From assembly GCF_010731615.1 (NCBI RefSeq), contig NZ_AP022618.1, forward strand, positions 2,046,001 to 2,110,000: 64,000 nucleotides of DNA, written 5' to 3'. Positions 39,751 through 50,850 of this stretch are shown piece by piece. A program made the translations under genes and the position numbers. Each line of letters starts with the position of its first letter. Position 1 is the stretch's first letter. The notes below the pieces were generated by a model. The model was not told where the DNA came from, searched no databases, and saw only the letters and a list, made by a program, of their open reading frames with translations. Source of the stretch: Mycolicibacterium insubricum. GTDB taxonomy: Bacteria; Actinomycetota; Actinomycetes; Mycobacteriales; Mycobacteriaceae.

Positions 39751-40488
39751 GTGTACCGAGTATTTGAAGCACTCGACGAGCTGGGGGCCATCGTCGAAGA
39801 GGCCCGCGGCGTTCCGATGACCGCAGGCTGCGTCGTCCCGCGCGGTGACGTCCTGGAACTCATCGATGACATCAAGGACGCCATCCCCGGCGAGCTCGAC
39901 GACGCCCAGGACGTCCTGGACGCCCGCGACGGGATGCTGCGCGACGCCAAGCAGCACGCCGACACCACCGTCACCTCCGCCAACGCCGAGGCCGAATCGA
40001 CCCTCGGGCACGCCCGCGCCGAGGCCGACCGGCTGCTGGCCGAGGCCAAGGCGCAGGCCGACCGGATGGTCGCCGAGGCCCACGCGCACTGCGACCGAGT
40101 GGTCGGCGAGGCCCACGAGGAGGCCAACCGGCTGGTCACCACCGCCAAGCGCGACCACGAGTCGATCATGGCCCGGGCCCGCGCCGAGGCAGACCGGCTG
40201 GTGGAGAGCGGCAACATCTCCTACGAAAAGGCCGTCCAGGAAGGCATCAAGGAGCAGCAGCGGCTGGTGTCGCAGACCGAGGTCGTGGCCACCGCCACCG
40301 CCGAGGCCACCCGGCTGATCGACTCGGCCCATGCCGAGTCCGACCGGCTGCGCGGCGAATGCGATATCTACGTCGACAGCAAACTCGCGGAGTTCGAGGA
40401 CTACCTCAACGGCACCCTGCGCTCGGTCGGCCGCGGCCGTCACCAACTGCGCACCGCCGCCGGCACCCACGACTACGTGCAGCGCTGA
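39751..40488 (+). CDS. sepIVA: DivIVA-domain cell-division protein SepIVA
   Basis: A protein of 245 residues. The N-terminus MYRVFEALDELGAIVEEARG and VVPRGDVLELIDDIKDAIPGELDDAQDVLDARD are nearly identical to what I remember of M. tuberculosis Rv2927c. From about residue 60 the rest is a long coiled coil with EADRL heptads. SepIVA is an essential septation factor that also acts at the intracellular membrane domain. GTG 39751 is the start. It directly follows coaD here, whereas in M. tuberculosis the two are separated by the PDIM/PGL region. Confidence 0.95.
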   Translation: MYRVFEALDELGAIVEEARGVPMTAGCVVPRGDVLELIDDIKDAIPGELDDAQDVLDARDGMLRDAKQHADTTVTSANAEAESTLGHARAEADRLLAEAKAQADRMVAEAHAHCDRVVGEAHEEANRLVTTAKRDHESIMARARAEADRLVESGNISYEKAVQEGIKEQQRLVSQTEVVATATAEATRLIDSAHAESDRLRGECDIYVDSKLAEFEDYLNGTLRSVGRGRHQLRTAAGTHDYVQR

Positions 40489-40531
40489 GCGCCGCCGCTC
40501 GGGGATTCTCGGCAACGTAGAATCTCCGGTT

Positions 40532-41074
40532 ATGCCGGCTGCCAACCCCCTGCGGATCGACGTCGCGCGGCTGGGCCGACGCCCGGGCGCGCTGACCACG
40601 CGCACCGAAACGGTGCCCAGCCCCTCGCGCATCGGCCTGGACCACATCGCCATACCGGTCGGGGCGCCCATCCGGCTGGACCTGACGCTGCAATCGGTGT
40701 CCGAAGGTGTGCTGGTCACCGGCACGGTTGAGGCGCAGACGGTCGGCGAGTGCTCGCGCTGCCTGACCGAGTTCGACGGCGAGGTGGACATCGAGCTCAC
40801 CGAACTGTTCGCCTACCCCGACAGCACCACCGAAGCCACCACCGAGGCCGACGAGGTCGGCCACCTCGTCGACGACATCGTGGATCTCGAACAGTCGATC
40901 GTCGATGCCGTCGGGCTCAAGCTGCCGTTCGCCCCGGTGTGCCGTCCGGACTGTCCCGGGCTGTGCCCCCAGTGCGGTGTCGCGCTGGCCGAGGCCGAAC
41001 CCGACCACCAGCACGACGTCATCGACCCGCGGTGGGCCAAGCTGGCGGAGTTCCGCGCCGAAGCCGATGAATGA
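40532..41074 (+). CDS. DUF177 (YceD) family protein
   Basis: A protein of 180 residues with the YceD pattern: [32 protein letters not shown], an acidic stretch, and C-terminal [13 protein letters not shown] forming a cysteine cluster that could bind a metal. In many bacteria this gene pairs with rpmF and links to 23S rRNA processing; here the next gene is rnc, consistent with a ribosome-related role. ATG 40532 is the start. The stop overlaps the rnc start by 8 bp. Confidence 0.88.
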   Translation: MPAANPLRIDVARLGRRPGALTTRTETVPSPSRIGLDHIAIPVGAPIRLDLTLQSVSEGVLVTGTVEAQTVGECSRCLTEFDGEVDIELTELFAYPDSTTEATTEADEVGHLVDDIVDLEQSIVDAVGLKLPFAPVCRPDCPGLCPQCGVALAEAEPDHQHDVIDPRWAKLAEFRAEADE

Positions 41075-41771
41075 CGACCGGGGGCCGTTGCTCGCCGCGC
41101 TGGGCGTGGACCTGCCCGAGGAACTGCTCACCCTGGCGCTGACGCACCGCAGCTACGCCTACGAGAACGGTGGGCTGCCGACCAACGAGCGGCTGGAATT
41201 CCTCGGCGACGCCGTGCTCGGGCTGACCGTCACCGACGAGCTGTACCACCGCCACCCGGACCGTTCCGAGGGCGATCTGGCCAAGCTGCGGGCCAGCATC
41301 GTCAACACCCAGGCACTGGCCGACCTCGCCCGCGGTCTGGCCGGAACCGGGCTCGGGGAGTTTCTGCTGCTGGGCCGCGGTGAACTCAACACCGGCGGAA
41401 CCGACAAATCGTCGATCCTGGCCGACGGGGTGGAATCGCTGCTGGGCGCGGTGTACCTGGAACACGGCATCGAGGTGGTGCGGCGGGTCATCCTGACGCT
41501 GTTCGCCGACCTACTGGACACCGCACCCACCCTCGGTGCCGGCCTGGACTGGAAATCAAGCCTGCAGGAGCTCACCGCCGCCCGCGGCCTGGGCCCGCCC
41601 GGCTACCAGGTCACCTCGACCGGGCCGGACCATGACAAGGAGTACACCGCCGTCGTCGTTGTCGCCGGGGCCGACTACGGGCAGGGCATGGGCCGGACCA
41701 AGAAGGAGGCCGAGCTCAAGGCGGCCGCCGCGGCCTACACGGCCCTGGAGGCCGAACCGGCCGCCGGCTGA
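41067..41771 (+). CDS. rnc: Ribonuclease III
   Basis: A protein of 234 residues that processes double-stranded RNA, including pre-rRNA. The catalytic signature [21 protein letters not shown] and the second acidic cluster in [15 protein letters not shown] are in the nuclease domain. The dsRNA-binding domain is at the end ([14 protein letters not shown]... [19 protein letters not shown]). ATG 41067 (MNDDRGPLL) overlaps the DUF177 end. The TGA stop overlaps the mutM ATG by 1 bp. Confidence 0.97.
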   Translation: MNDDRGPLLAALGVDLPEELLTLALTHRSYAYENGGLPTNERLEFLGDAVLGLTVTDELYHRHPDRSEGDLAKLRASIVNTQALADLARGLAGTGLGEFLLLGRGELNTGGTDKSSILADGVESLLGAVYLEHGIEVVRRVILTLFADLLDTAPTLGAGLDWKSSLQELTAARGLGPPGYQVTSTGPDHDKEYTAVVVVAGADYGQGMGRTKKEAELKAAAAAYTALEAEPAAG

Positions 41772-42631
41772 TGCCTGAACTGCCCGAGGTCGAGGTGGTC
41801 CGCCGCGGCCTGCACACCCACCTGCTCGACCGCACCATCATCGACGTCAGCGTCGCCCACCCGCGTGCGGTGCGCCGGCACGACGGCGGCGCACCCGATT
41901 TGACCGCAAGGCTGCGCGGCGCCCGGATCGTCGGGACCGGGCGGCGGGGCAAGTATCTGTGGTTGCGGATCGCCGCCGCCGGCGGTGACGAGTTCGCCCT
42001 CGTCGTGCATCTCGGGATGAGTGGGCAGATGCTGATCGGCGGCGTCGGAAACCCCGGGCACATCCGGATCACCGCAGCGCTGAGCGATGGCATCCTGCTG
42101 AACTTCGTCGACCAGCGCACCTTCGGCGGCTGGCAGCTGGCCGACTTCGTGACCGTCGGCGGAGTCGAGGTCCCGGTGCCGGTGGCGCATCTGGCGCCCG
42201 ACCCGCTGGATCCCGCCTTCGACCGGGATGCGGTGGTAAAGGTGTTACGCGGAAAGCACTCCGAGATCAAACGGCTGCTGCTGGACCAGACCGTGGTGTC
42301 CGGGATCGGCAACATCTACGCCGACGAAGCGCTGTGGCGGGTGGGCATCCACGGCGCCCGGCCCGCCGAGGTGCTGAGCAAACCGAAACTGGCCACGCTG
42401 CTGGATGCCGCCGCCGAGGTGATGACCGACGCGCTGGCCGCCGGCGGGACGTCGTTCGACGAGCTGTACGTCAACGTCAACGGCCAGTCCGGGTACTTCG
42501 ACCGCGCCCTGGACGCCTACGGCCGGGAGGGACGACCGTGCCGGCGCTGCGGGGCGATCATGCGCCGGGAGAAGTTCATGAACCGCTCGTCGTGCTATTG
42601 CCCGAGGTGCCAGCCCCGCCCGCGCCGGTAG
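41771..42631 (+). CDS. mutM: Formamidopyrimidine-DNA glycosylase
   Basis: A protein of 286 residues (also called fpg) that excises 8-oxoguanine and formamidopyrimidines. The MPELPEVE start gives the catalytic Pro2 and Glu3. The conserved lysine is in [11 protein letters not shown], the helix-two-turn-helix includes [13 protein letters not shown], and a C-terminal zinc finger has [13 protein letters not shown] and CYCPRCQ. Tightly coupled to rnc; with mutT1 and ung it adds to the oxidative DNA-repair genes of this window. Confidence 0.97.
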   Translation: MPELPEVEVVRRGLHTHLLDRTIIDVSVAHPRAVRRHDGGAPDLTARLRGARIVGTGRRGKYLWLRIAAAGGDEFALVVHLGMSGQMLIGGVGNPGHIRITAALSDGILLNFVDQRTFGGWQLADFVTVGGVEVPVPVAHLAPDPLDPAFDRDAVVKVLRGKHSEIKRLLLDQTVVSGIGNIYADEALWRVGIHGARPAEVLSKPKLATLLDAAAEVMTDALAAGGTSFDELYVNVNGQSGYFDRALDAYGREGRPCRRCGAIMRREKFMNRSSCYCPRCQPRPRR

Positions 42632-42700
42632 TCCGGCGATTCCGCCCCGATGGACAGGCAGCCGGCAACGTCGATGGTCGCGGCTGGGAAGATGGCGCTC

Positions 42701-43114
42701 ATGACCGAACTGTGGGTGGAACGCACCGGGACCCGTCGCTACACCGGGCGCAGCTCGCGCGGCGCCGAGGTGCTGATCGGGTCGGTGGACGTCGAGGGGG
42801 TGTTCACCCCCGGCGAGTTGCTGAAGATCGCGCTGGCCGCGTGCAGCGGCATGAGCAGCGACCAGCCGCTGGCGCGGCGGCTCGGTGACGACTACGACGC
42901 CCGCATCGACGTGTCCGGCGACGCCGACCGGGACAACGAGGTGTACCCGGCGCTGGCCGAGACGCTGCGCATCGACCTGTCCGGGCTGACCGAGGCCGAA
43001 GCCGCCCGCGTGCACACCGTGGTGGCCCGCGCCATCGACTCGGTGTGCACCGTCGGACGCACCCTCAAGGCGGGCACCGAGATCACCTTCGAGATCGCCG
43101 ACGGCCGGGACTGA
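42701..43114 (+). CDS. OsmC/Ohr family protein (Rv2923c-like)
   Basis: A protein of 137 residues. The family cysteines are seen: one in LLKIALAACSGMSSDQP and one in DSVCTVGRTLKAGTEI. OsmC/Ohr proteins use two thiols to reduce organic hydroperoxides. ATG 42701 (MTELWVERTG) matches the start I remember for Rv2923c; ATG 42692 lies three codons upstream. acyP starts 7 bp after its stop on the same strand. Confidence 0.88.
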   Translation: MTELWVERTGTRRYTGRSSRGAEVLIGSVDVEGVFTPGELLKIALAACSGMSSDQPLARRLGDDYDARIDVSGDADRDNEVYPALAETLRIDLSGLTEAEAARVHTVVARAIDSVCTVGRTLKAGTEITFEIADGRD

Positions 43115-43121
43115 GCCCGGC

Positions 43122-43400
43122 ATGACAGCGCAGGTCCGGCTCACCGCCTGGGTGCACGGACGCGTCCAGGGCGTCGGTTTCCGCTGGTGGACCCGGGCCC
43201 GGGCGCTGGAACTCGGCCTCGTCGGCTACGCCAAGAACCAGCCCGACGGCCGGGTGCTGGTGGTCGCGCAGGGCCCCCGAAGCGCCTGCGAATCACTGCT
43301 GGCGCTGCTGCGCGGCGGCGGTACCCCGGGCCGCGTGGACACCGTCGTCGCCGATTGGGCCCAGGACACGACCTCGGTCAGCGGGTTTACCGAGCGGTAG
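43122..43400 (+). CDS. acyP: Acylphosphatase
   Basis: A protein of 92 residues with the ferredoxin-like acylphosphatase fold. Catalytic Arg21 in the loop [11 protein letters not shown] and Asn39 in [13 protein letters not shown] are present. The enzyme hydrolyses carboxyl-phosphate bonds such as acetyl phosphate or 1,3-bisphosphoglycerate. It sits in the conserved osmC-acyP-smc order, 32 bp before smc. Confidence 0.95.
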   Translation: MTAQVRLTAWVHGRVQGVGFRWWTRARALELGLVGYAKNQPDGRVLVVAQGPRSACESLLALLRGGGTPGRVDTVVADWAQDTTSVSGFTER

Positions 43401-43432
43401 CCCCCGCGACGGCACCGGTACGCTGGCACGCC

Positions 43433-46400
43433 ATGCACCTCAAGAGTCTGACGCTGAAGGGCTTCAAGTCCTTCGCCGCGCCGACGACTCTGCGTTTCGA
43501 ACCGGGCATCACCTGTGTCGTCGGGCCCAACGGCTCCGGCAAATCCAACGTCGTCGACGCGCTGACCTGGGTGATGGGCGAGCAGGGCGCCAAGGCGCTG
43601 CGCGGTGGCAAGATGCAGGACGTCATTTTCGCCGGCACCGCCAACCGGGCACCGCTGGGCCGCGCCGAGGTCACTCTGACCATCGACAACTCCGACAACG
43701 CGCTGCCCATCGAATATTCCGAAGTCTCCATCACCCGCCGGATGTTCCGCGACGGCGCCGGCGAGTACGAGATCAACGGCACCAGCTGCCGGCTGATGGA
43801 CGTCCAGGAACTGCTGAGTGACTCCGGCATCGGCCGGGAAATGCACGTCATCGTCGGCCAGGGCCGGCTTTCCCAGATCCTGGAGTCCCGCCCCGAGGAC
43901 CGCCGTGCGTTCATCGAGGAGGCCGCTGGCGTCCTCAAGCACCGACGCCGCAAGGAAAAGGCCGTCCGCAAGCTCGACGCGATGGCCGCCAACCTGGCCC
44001 GGCTGACCGACCTGACCACCGAGCTGCGCCGCCAGCTCAAGCCGCTGGGCCGCCAGGCCGAGGTGGCCCGACGGGCCGCCACGATCCAGGCCGACCTGCG
44101 CGACGCCCGGCTGCGGCTGGCCGCCGACGACCTGGTGCGACGCCAAGCCGAGTTCGCCGGCGTCGGTGATACCGAGGCCGCGCTGCGCCGCGACCACGAC
44201 GAAGCTGCCGCCCGGCTGGCGATCGCCGCCGAGGAACTGGCCGCCCACGAATCGGCGGTGGCGGCGCTGACCCGCCGCGCCGAGGCTGCCCAGCAGGCCT
44301 GGTTCCGGCTGTCCGCACTGGCCGAGCGGGTCAGCGCGACGGTCCGCATCGCCAGCGAACGCGCCCAGCTGCTGGAGGCCGAACCGGTCGCGCACACCGG
44401 GCCGGACCCCGACGCCCTGGACGCCGAGGCCGACGAGGTCGCCGCCTACGAAGCCGAGCTGCTGGCCGAGTTGGCCGAGGCGCGCGAACGCGCCGAATAC
44501 GCCCGCGCCGAGCTGTCCCAGGCCGAGGCGATGGCGGCCGAGGCCGAACGCGCCCATCTGGCTGCCGTCCGGGCCGAGGCCGACCGTCGCGAGGGGCTGG
44601 CCCGGCTGACCGGGCAGGTCGAGACGATGCGGGCCCGCGTCGAATCCATCGACGAGCGGGTCGGCCGGCTGACCGAGAACATCGAGGAGGCCGCCGACCG
44701 GGCCCAGGCCGCACAGGCCGAATTCGAGACCGCGCAGAGCCGGGTCGGTGAGCTCGACCAGGGCGAGGCGGGCCTGGATGAACAACACGAGCGCATGGTC
44801 GATGCGCTGCGGGTGGCCGACGAGCGGGTGGCCGAACTGCAGGCCGCTGAACGCGCCGCTGAACGTGAGGTCGCCTCGCTGCAGGCCCGGATCGACGCCC
44901 TGTCAGTCGGGTTGGACCGCAAGGACGGTGCGGCCTGGCTGACCGAACACCACGGCGAGCCTGGCATTCTCGGCAGCCTGGCGACGCTGGTGAAGGTGTC
45001 CGCCGGCAACGAGACCGCGCTGGCCGCGGTCCTCGGATCGGCCGCCGACGCGCTGGCCGCCGACGGCGCCGAGACCGCCCGTTCGGCCGTCGCCGCGCTC
45101 AAGGCCGCCGACGGCGGCCGCGCGGCGATCGTGCTGGGCGACTGGCCCGACGTCACAACCGCCGACCTGCCCGCCCTGCCCGCCGGTGCCCGCTGGGCCC
45201 TGGATCTGGTGGAGGTCCCTGGGCGACTGCGCGGCGCGCTGACCGCGATGCTGGACCGGGTTGCCGTCGTCGAGGATCTGTCCGCCGCGCTGGCGCTGGT
45301 CGCCGCGGCGCCGCAGCTGCGCGCGGTGACCCGCGACGGTGACCTGGTGGGATCCGGCTGGGTCAGCGGCGGTTCGGACCGCAAGCCGTCGACGTTGGAG
45401 ATCACCTCCGAAATTGACCGGGCGCGAACACAATTGGAAGCTTCCGAGGCGCAGGTCGAGCGGCTGGCGGCGGCGCTGGCCGGTGCGCTGGCCGAACAGC
45501 AGTCCCGTCGGGATGCCGCGGACCAGGCGCTGGCGGCCCTCAACGAGTCCGACGCCGCGATCTCCTCGATCTACGAGCAGCTGGGCCGGCTGGGCCAGGC
45601 CGCGCGTGCCGCCGAAGGGGAGTGGCAGCGCCAGATCCGCAACCGTGACGAACTGGAGGCCGGGCGCGCCCAGACCGTCGCCGAGCTCGCCGAACTGGAG
45701 GCCCGGCTGCACGGCGCCGAGACGCTGCCGGCCGAACTGGACGACGAGACTGCCGACCGCGAGCAGCTCGCCATGGTTGCCGACGCGGCGCGCGGCGCCG
45801 AGGTGGAGGCCCGGCTGGCGGTGCGCACCGCCGAGGAACGGGCCAATGCCGTTCGCGGCCGGGCGGATTCGCTGCGCCGACAGGCCACCGCCGAGCGTGA
45901 GGCGCGGCTGCGGGCGCAGCGGGCCCGGGTGGCCCGCGAGCGGGCCGCCGCGGTCGCCGCGGCCGTCGCCGACTCCGGCCGCCGGGTGGCCGAGCGGTTG
46001 GCCGCCGTCGTCGCCGTCGCCGCGGCCCGCCGCGACCAGTGCACCGCGCAGCGCACCGAACGCGCGGCCGGGCTGACCGCGGCCCGCGCCGAGACCGATT
46101 CCCTGAGCGCCCGGATCGCCGCGCTGACCGACTCGCTGCACCGCGACGAGGTCGCCAAGGCCCAGGCCGCGCTGCGTCTGGAGCAGTTGGAGCAGATCAT
46201 CCTGGAGCAGTTCGGGCTGGCACCGGCGGACCTGGTCGCCGAGTACGGCCCCGACGTCGCGCTGCCGCCGACCGAGCTGGAGATGGCCGAATACGAGCAG
46301 GCCAAGGAGCGCGGCGAGCAGGTCACCGCGCCGGCGCCGATGCCGTTCGACCGGCCCACCCAGGAGCGCCGCGCCAAGCGCGCGGAAAAGGAGCTGGCCG

Positions 46401-47041
46401 AGCTGGGCCGGGTGAATCCGCTGGCGCTGGAGGAATTCGCCGCCCTGGAGGAGCGCTACAACTTCCTGTCCACCCAGCTGGAGGACGTCAAGGCCGCCCG
46501 CAAGGACCTGCTCGACGTGGTCGAGGAGGTCGACGCCCGGATTCTGCAGGTGTTCACCGAGGCCTACGCCGACGTGGAACGCGAATTCACCCAGGTGTTC
46601 GCCTCGCTGTTCCCGGGCGGGGAGGGCCGGCTGCTGCTGACCGACCCGTCGGACATGCTGACCACCGGCATCGAGGTGGAGGCCCGCCCGCCGGGCAAGA
46701 AGGTCAAGAGGCTCTCGCTACTGTCCGGCGGCGAGAAGTCGCTGACCGCGGTGGCCATGCTGGTGGCGATCTTCCGGGCCCGGCCGTCGCCGTTCTACGT
46801 GATGGACGAGGTCGAGGCCGCCCTCGACGATGTCAACCTGCGCAGGCTGATCGGGTTGTTCGAGCAGTTGCGGGAGCGTTCGCAGCTGATCGTCATCACC
46901 CACCAGAAGCCGACGATGGAGATCGCCGACGCCCTCTACGGCGTCACCATGCAGGGCGACGGCATCACCCAGGTCATCTCCCAGCGGCTGCGCGGGCAGG
47001 ACCTCGTGCCGTCGGGTACCGGGGGCGAACCGGCCGCGTAG
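43433..47041 (+). CDS. smc: Chromosome partition protein Smc
   Basis: A protein of 1202 residues. The N-terminal ATPase half has Walker [10 protein letters not shown] (residues 31-39) and the [24 protein letters not shown] segment. Long coiled-coil arms rich in EAERAE/RAEA lie on both sides of a hinge near residues 510-650 ([22 protein letters not shown]). The C-terminal half has the signature [14 protein letters not shown] and Walker [14 protein letters not shown]. It forms the bacterial condensin with ScpA/ScpB, encoded elsewhere. ATG 43433 ([14 protein letters not shown]) is the family start. ftsY follows after 84 bp. Confidence 0.98.
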   Translation: MHLKSLTLKGFKSFAAPTTLRFEPGITCVVGPNGSGKSNVVDALTWVMGEQGAKALRGGKMQDVIFAGTANRAPLGRAEVTLTIDNSDNALPIEYSEVSITRRMFRDGAGEYEINGTSCRLMDVQELLSDSGIGREMHVIVGQGRLSQILESRPEDRRAFIEEAAGVLKHRRRKEKAVRKLDAMAANLARLTDLTTELRRQLKPLGRQAEVARRAATIQADLRDARLRLAADDLVRRQAEFAGVGDTEAALRRDHDEAAARLAIAAEELAAHESAVAALTRRAEAAQQAWFRLSALAERVSATVRIASERAQLLEAEPVAHTGPDPDALDAEADEVAAYEAELLAELAEARERAEYARAELSQAEAMAAEAERAHLAAVRAEADRREGLARLTGQVETMRARVESIDERVGRLTENIEEAADRAQAAQAEFETAQSRVGELDQGEAGLDEQHERMVDALRVADERVAELQAAERAAEREVASLQARIDALSVGLDRKDGAAWLTEHHGEPGILGSLATLVKVSAGNETALAAVLGSAADALAADGAETARSAVAALKAADGGRAAIVLGDWPDVTTADLPALPAGARWALDLVEVPGRLRGALTAMLDRVAVVEDLSAALALVAAAPQLRAVTRDGDLVGSGWVSGGSDRKPSTLEITSEIDRARTQLEASEAQVERLAAALAGALAEQQSRRDAADQALAALNESDAAISSIYEQLGRLGQAARAAEGEWQRQIRNRDELEAGRAQTVAELAELEARLHGAETLPAELDDETADREQLAMVADAARGAEVEARLAVRTAEERANAVRGRADSLRRQATAEREARLRAQRARVARERAAAVAAAVADSGRRVAERLAAVVAVAAARRDQCTAQRTERAAGLTAARAETDSLSARIAALTDSLHRDEVAKAQAALRLEQLEQIILEQFGLAPADLVAEYGPDVALPPTELEMAEYEQAKERGEQVTAPAPMPFDRPTQERRAKRAEKELAELGRVNPLALEEFAALEERYNFLSTQLEDVKAARKDLLDVVEEVDARILQVFTEAYADVEREFTQVFASLFPGGEGRLLLTDPSDMLTTGIEVEARPPGKKVKRLSLLSGGEKSLTAVAMLVAIFRARPSPFYVMDEVEAALDDVNLRRLIGLFEQLRERSQLIVITHQKPTMEIADALYGVTMQGDGITQVISQRLRGQDLVPSGTGGEPAA

Positions 47042-47053
47042 CGGGATCGATGC

Positions 47054-47106
47054 GCCAGGCCCGCTGCGCGAAGCCTCCGTTCCTCCGGCTTCGCTTGCGA
47101 CCTGGC
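47054..47106 (+). terminator. Long imperfect hairpin between smc and ftsY
   Basis: Nested inverted repeats: outer GCCAGG (47054-47059) with CCTGGC (47101-47106), inner GCGAAGCC (47068-47075) with GGCTTCGC (47087-47094), loop 11 nt. It sits 12 bp after the smc stop. A terminator or an attenuation/processing hairpin is the likely role. Confidence 0.45.
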
Positions 47107-47125
47107 GGCCTGGAACAATATCGGG

Positions 47126-48421
47126 ATGCCAACGCAAGCGTGGATTGCCATCGCGGTCGTCGCGGTCCTGATCATCACCGTGCTGATCGTCGGGCTGGTG
47201 CGGTACCGCAGCCGGACCATCAGCCTTGAGCCCCGCCCGGACACCCCGATCGACCGTTCGGGCGGCTACCAGGCCGGCACCGGCTTCAGCTTCAGCGAGG
47301 GCACTCGCGACGGCGCGACGGCGACCCTGGACCCGTCCGGGCTGCCCGGGGTCGGTGACGACGCCGCGGTTCCCCGCGATGCGCCCAAGCGCACCATCTC
47401 CGACGTGCGGCTGCCCGAGCCGGAGGTGGCGGAGCCGGTCGTCGAGACCGAGGTCGTCGAGGTCGCACCCGTCGCGCCGGCACCGCAACTGGACACCATC
47501 GCCCCCACCGAGGGCCGCCTGGACCGGCTGCGCGGGCGGTTGGCGAAGTCGCAGAACGCGCTGGGCAAGAGTGTGCTCGGGCTGCTCGGCACCGGGGATC
47601 TCGACGAGGACTCCTGGCAGGACATCGAGGACACCCTGCTGATCGCCGACCTCGGGCCCACCGTCACCGCCGCGGTGGTGGACGAGCTACGCGCCAAGTT
47701 CGCCGCCAGCGGTGCGCGCACGGGTGCGGAAGCCCGCGCCGTGCTGCGCGAGGCGCTGATCGCCCAGCTTCATCCCGAGTTCGACCGCTCCATCCGTGCG
47801 CTGCCGCACGCCGATGCACCGTCGGTGCTGCTGGTGGTCGGCGTCAACGGGACCGGAAAGACCACCACCTGCGGCAAGCTGGCCCGGGTGCTGGTCGCCG
47901 ACGGGCGCCGCGTCGTGCTGGGCGCAGCCGACACCTTCCGCGCCGCCGCCGCCGACCAGCTGCAGTCCTGGGGCTCGCGCGTCGGGGCCGAGGTGGTCCG
48001 CGGCGCCGAGGGCGCCGATCCGGCCTCGGTGGCGTTCGACGCGGTGAGCTCGGGGATCGCCGCCGGCGCGGACGTCGTCGTCGTCGACACCGCCGGGCGG
48101 CTGCACACCAAGACCGGGCTGATGGACGAGCTGGGCAAGGTCAAGCGGGTGGTCGAGAAGCGGGCCGTGGTCGACGAGGTGCTGCTGGTGCTCGACGCCA
48201 CCATCGGCCAGAACGGTCTGGCACAGGCCAAGGTGTTCTCCGAGGTCGTCGACATCACCGGGGTGGCGCTGACCAAGCTGGACGGAACCGCCAAGGGCGG
48301 CATCGTATTCCGGGTTCAGCAGGACCTCGGCGTGCCGGTCAAACTGGTCGGCCTCGGCGAGGGGCCCGACGACCTGGCACCCTTCGAGCCGGGGGCGTTT
48401 GTGGACGCACTGTTGGGCTGA
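47126..48421 (+). CDS. ftsY: Signal recognition particle receptor FtsY
   Basis: A protein of 431 residues. A membrane helix AWIAIAVVAVLIITVLIVGLV (about 5-25) is followed by an acidic, Pro-rich linker to about residue 130. The NG domain has GTPase motifs GVNGTGKTTTCGKLA (G1), DTFRAAAADQL, DTAGRLH (G3) and TKLDGTAKGG (G4). It docks SRP (Ffh, at 58146) at the membrane for co-translational insertion. ATG 47126 is the start. The fdhF gene downstream is convergent. Confidence 0.97.
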   Translation: MPTQAWIAIAVVAVLIITVLIVGLVRYRSRTISLEPRPDTPIDRSGGYQAGTGFSFSEGTRDGATATLDPSGLPGVGDDAAVPRDAPKRTISDVRLPEPEVAEPVVETEVVEVAPVAPAPQLDTIAPTEGRLDRLRGRLAKSQNALGKSVLGLLGTGDLDEDSWQDIEDTLLIADLGPTVTAAVVDELRAKFAASGARTGAEARAVLREALIAQLHPEFDRSIRALPHADAPSVLLVVGVNGTGKTTTCGKLARVLVADGRRVVLGAADTFRAAAADQLQSWGSRVGAEVVRGAEGADPASVAFDAVSSGIAAGADVVVVDTAGRLHTKTGLMDELGKVKRVVEKRAVVDEVLLVLDATIGQNGLAQAKVFSEVVDITGVALTKLDGTAKGGIVFRVQQDLGVPVKLVGLGEGPDDLAPFEPGAFVDALLG

Positions 48422-48474
48422 GCGCGCAGCGCGAGGCCCAGACAGTGCGAATCGGCCCGGCGCTGTTGGGTTAG

Positions 48475-50850
48475 CTACCGCGCCGGGGTGACCCGGATGT
48501 TGATGCTCTTGGCCAGTGGCTGGTCGCTCTGCGCGCTGTAGTCGGCATGGCCGATCAGCACGTTCATCTCCGGCATGTACCCGGCCGCACTGCCCTTGGG
48601 GGTGTTGTATGCGATCGCCCGGTAGGACCGCAGCTCCCGCTGGGAGCCGTCCTTGCACGTCGAGACGATGTCGACCAGCGAACCGTCGGGGATCCCGCGT
48701 TCGGCCATATCGGCGTCGTTCATGAAGATCAGTTCGCGGATGTTCTTCACCCCGCGGTAGCGGTCGTTGTTGGCGTAGATGGTGGTGTTCCACTGGTCGT
48801 GCGAGCGCATGGTCTGCAGCACCAGCATGTCCGCCGCCGGCGGCCGCACGTCGTGCAGCGGCGCGCTGGAGAACTCCGCCTTGCCCGATCCGGTGACGAA
48901 CTCCCGCTCCCGGGCCGGCTGCGGGATCCGGAAGCCCAACGGTTTGCGGATCAACTCGTTGAAATCGGCGAAACCGGGCAGCACCACGGCCATGTCGTCG
49001 CGGATGCGGTCGTAGTTCGCGGTGTACTCCTCCCACGGGATCCGGCTGTGCGGCAACGTCGCCCTGGCCATCCGCGCGATGATCTCCGGTTCCGAGCGCA
49101 GATTCTCCGACGCCGGTTTCTTCCGGCCGACCGACAGGTGCACCATGCTCATCGCGTCCTCGACGGTCTGTCCCTGCAGGCCGTCGCGCTGAATGTCGCG
49201 CTCGGTGCGGCCCAGGCACGGCAGGATCAGCGCCTTACGGCCGTGCACCAGGTGGCTGCGATTGAGTTTGGTGCTGACCTGCACGGTCAGCGCGCAGCGC
49301 GCCAGCGCCGCGGCGGTGAAGTCGGTGTCCGGCGCGGCGAGCACGAAGTTTCCGCCGAGGGAGACGAACACCTGAACGTCGCCGCGGTGCATGGCCGCGA
49401 TGCTGCCGACGGTGTCCAGGCCCGGCGTGCGCGGGCAGGTGATGCCGTGGTGGGCGTCGAGGGCGTCGAGCAGCCCGGTCGGCGCGTGATGGTCGATCCC
49501 GCAGGTGCGGTTGCCCTGGACATTGCTGTGTCCGCGCACCGGCGACGGCCCGGCGCCCGGACGGCCGATGTTGCCGCGCAACAGCAGCACGTTGGCGAAT
49601 TCGCGGATCATGTCGACCGCGTGCTCGTGCTGGGCGACGCCCAGGCACCAGCTGATGATCGTCTTGTCGGACTGCACATAGAGCGCGCCGAGTCGGCGCA
49701 ACTGCTGTTCGGTCAGCCCGGACTGCTCCACCAGGTCCGCCCAGGAGGTGGCCTGCACCAGCGCCCGGTACTGCTCGAGGCCGGTGGTGTGCGCGGCGAT
49801 GAACTCGTTGTCGAGCACGCCGGGGTCGGTGTCGGCGGCTTCAAAGACCACTTTCGCGATCGCGCGCATCATCGCCATATCGCCGCCGGGGCGGACCTGC
49901 AGATCCCAGGTGCCGGTGGGGCTGGATCGCAGCAGCGCCATGTCCAGGAAGTCATGCGGCACGATGGTCCGGGTGGCGGCGGCCTCCACCAGCGGGTTGA
50001 CGTGCACCACCTGGGCGCCGTGCTTGACCATCTCCATCAGCGACGTAAGCATTCGCGGGGCGTTGGACGCCGCGTTGACCCCGAGAAGCAGCAGCAGATC
50101 CGCCTCGGCCCAGTCGGACAGATCGGTGGTGCCCTTGCCGGTGCCGATCGAGGCATTCAGCGCGCGCCCGGACGCCTCGTGGCACATGTTGGAGCAGTCC
50201 GGCATGTTGTTGGTGCCGAATTCGCGCATGAACAGCTGGTAGAGGTAGGAGGCCTCGTTGCTCAGCCGGCCCGAGGTGTAGAACGTCGCCGCGTCGGGGG
50301 TCGGCAGCGCGCGCAGTTCCTCGGCGATCAGCGCGAACGCGGCGTCCCAGGAGATCGGCACGTATTTGTCCAGGTCGGCGTCGTAGACCATCGGGTCGGT
50401 CAGCCGTCCGGCGTCCTCCAACTCGAAATCGGTCCACTCGGCCAACTCGGTGACGGTGTGGGCGGCGAAGAACCACGGCCCGACGCGCTTGTGCGTCATC
50501 TCCCAGGTGACGTGTTTCATGCCGTTCTCGCAGATGTCCAGCCGCAGCCCGTGCTGGTCGTCCGGCCAGGCGCAGCCCGGGCAGTCGTAGCCGGCGATCG
50601 GGTGGTTCATCTTCAGCGTCGCGAGCGGCCCGGCGATCGGCTCGCGCTCGCGGGCGATCACCTTGCCCACCGACATCGCCGCGCCCCAGGCCGCCGCCGG
50701 GTGGTGGTAAGGCCGCTGCGACCAGCCGCGGTCGGTCGGTGGCCCGTACCCGCCCTGCCGGGGCCGACGCGACATCAGCCCGGTGGGCTTCTCCGGCGGC
50801 GGGAGCGCCTCGTCGCGCTGCTCGGCGGGGTTGTGCTGGATGTCGGTCAT
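48475..50850 (-). CDS. fdhF: FdhF/YdeP-family molybdopterin oxidoreductase
   Basis: A protein of 791 residues with the molybdopterin-oxidoreductase layout. Near the N-terminus GYDCPGCAWPD gives a C-x2-C pair only, not the full 4Fe-4S C-x2-C-x3-C set of classical formate dehydrogenases. The Mo-site region SNMCHEASGRALNASIGTGKG is YdeP-like. The C-terminal molydopterin-binding region includes LVLQTMRSHDQWNTTIYANNDRYRG. The family is annotated as formate dehydrogenase H-like, but its substrate is not established and YdeP is linked to acid tolerance. It overlaps fdhD by 4 bp. In M. tuberculosis fdhF/fdhD (Rv2900c/Rv2899c) lie elsewhere, some distance from ftsY. Confidence 0.85.
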   Translation of the reverse strand: MTDIQHNPAEQRDEALPPPEKPTGLMSRRPRQGGYGPPTDRGWSQRPYHHPAAAWGAAMSVGKVIAREREPIAGPLATLKMNHPIAGYDCPGCAWPDDQHGLRLDICENGMKHVTWEMTHKRVGPWFFAAHTVTELAEWTDFELEDAGRLTDPMVYDADLDKYVPISWDAAFALIAEELRALPTPDAATFYTSGRLSNEASYLYQLFMREFGTNNMPDCSNMCHEASGRALNASIGTGKGTTDLSDWAEADLLLLLGVNAASNAPRMLTSLMEMVKHGAQVVHVNPLVEAAATRTIVPHDFLDMALLRSSPTGTWDLQVRPGGDMAMMRAIAKVVFEAADTDPGVLDNEFIAAHTTGLEQYRALVQATSWADLVEQSGLTEQQLRRLGALYVQSDKTIISWCLGVAQHEHAVDMIREFANVLLLRGNIGRPGAGPSPVRGHSNVQGNRTCGIDHHAPTGLLDALDAHHGITCPRTPGLDTVGSIAAMHRGDVQVFVSLGGNFVLAAPDTDFTAAALARCALTVQVSTKLNRSHLVHGRKALILPCLGRTERDIQRDGLQGQTVEDAMSMVHLSVGRKKPASENLRSEPEIIARMARATLPHSRIPWEEYTANYDRIRDDMAVVLPGFADFNELIRKPLGFRIPQPAREREFVTGSGKAEFSSAPLHDVRPPAADMLVLQTMRSHDQWNTTIYANNDRYRGVKNIRELIFMNDADMAERGIPDGSLVDIVSTCKDGSQRELRSYRAIAYNTPKGSAAGYMPEMNVLIGHADYSAQSDQPLAKSINIRVTPAR

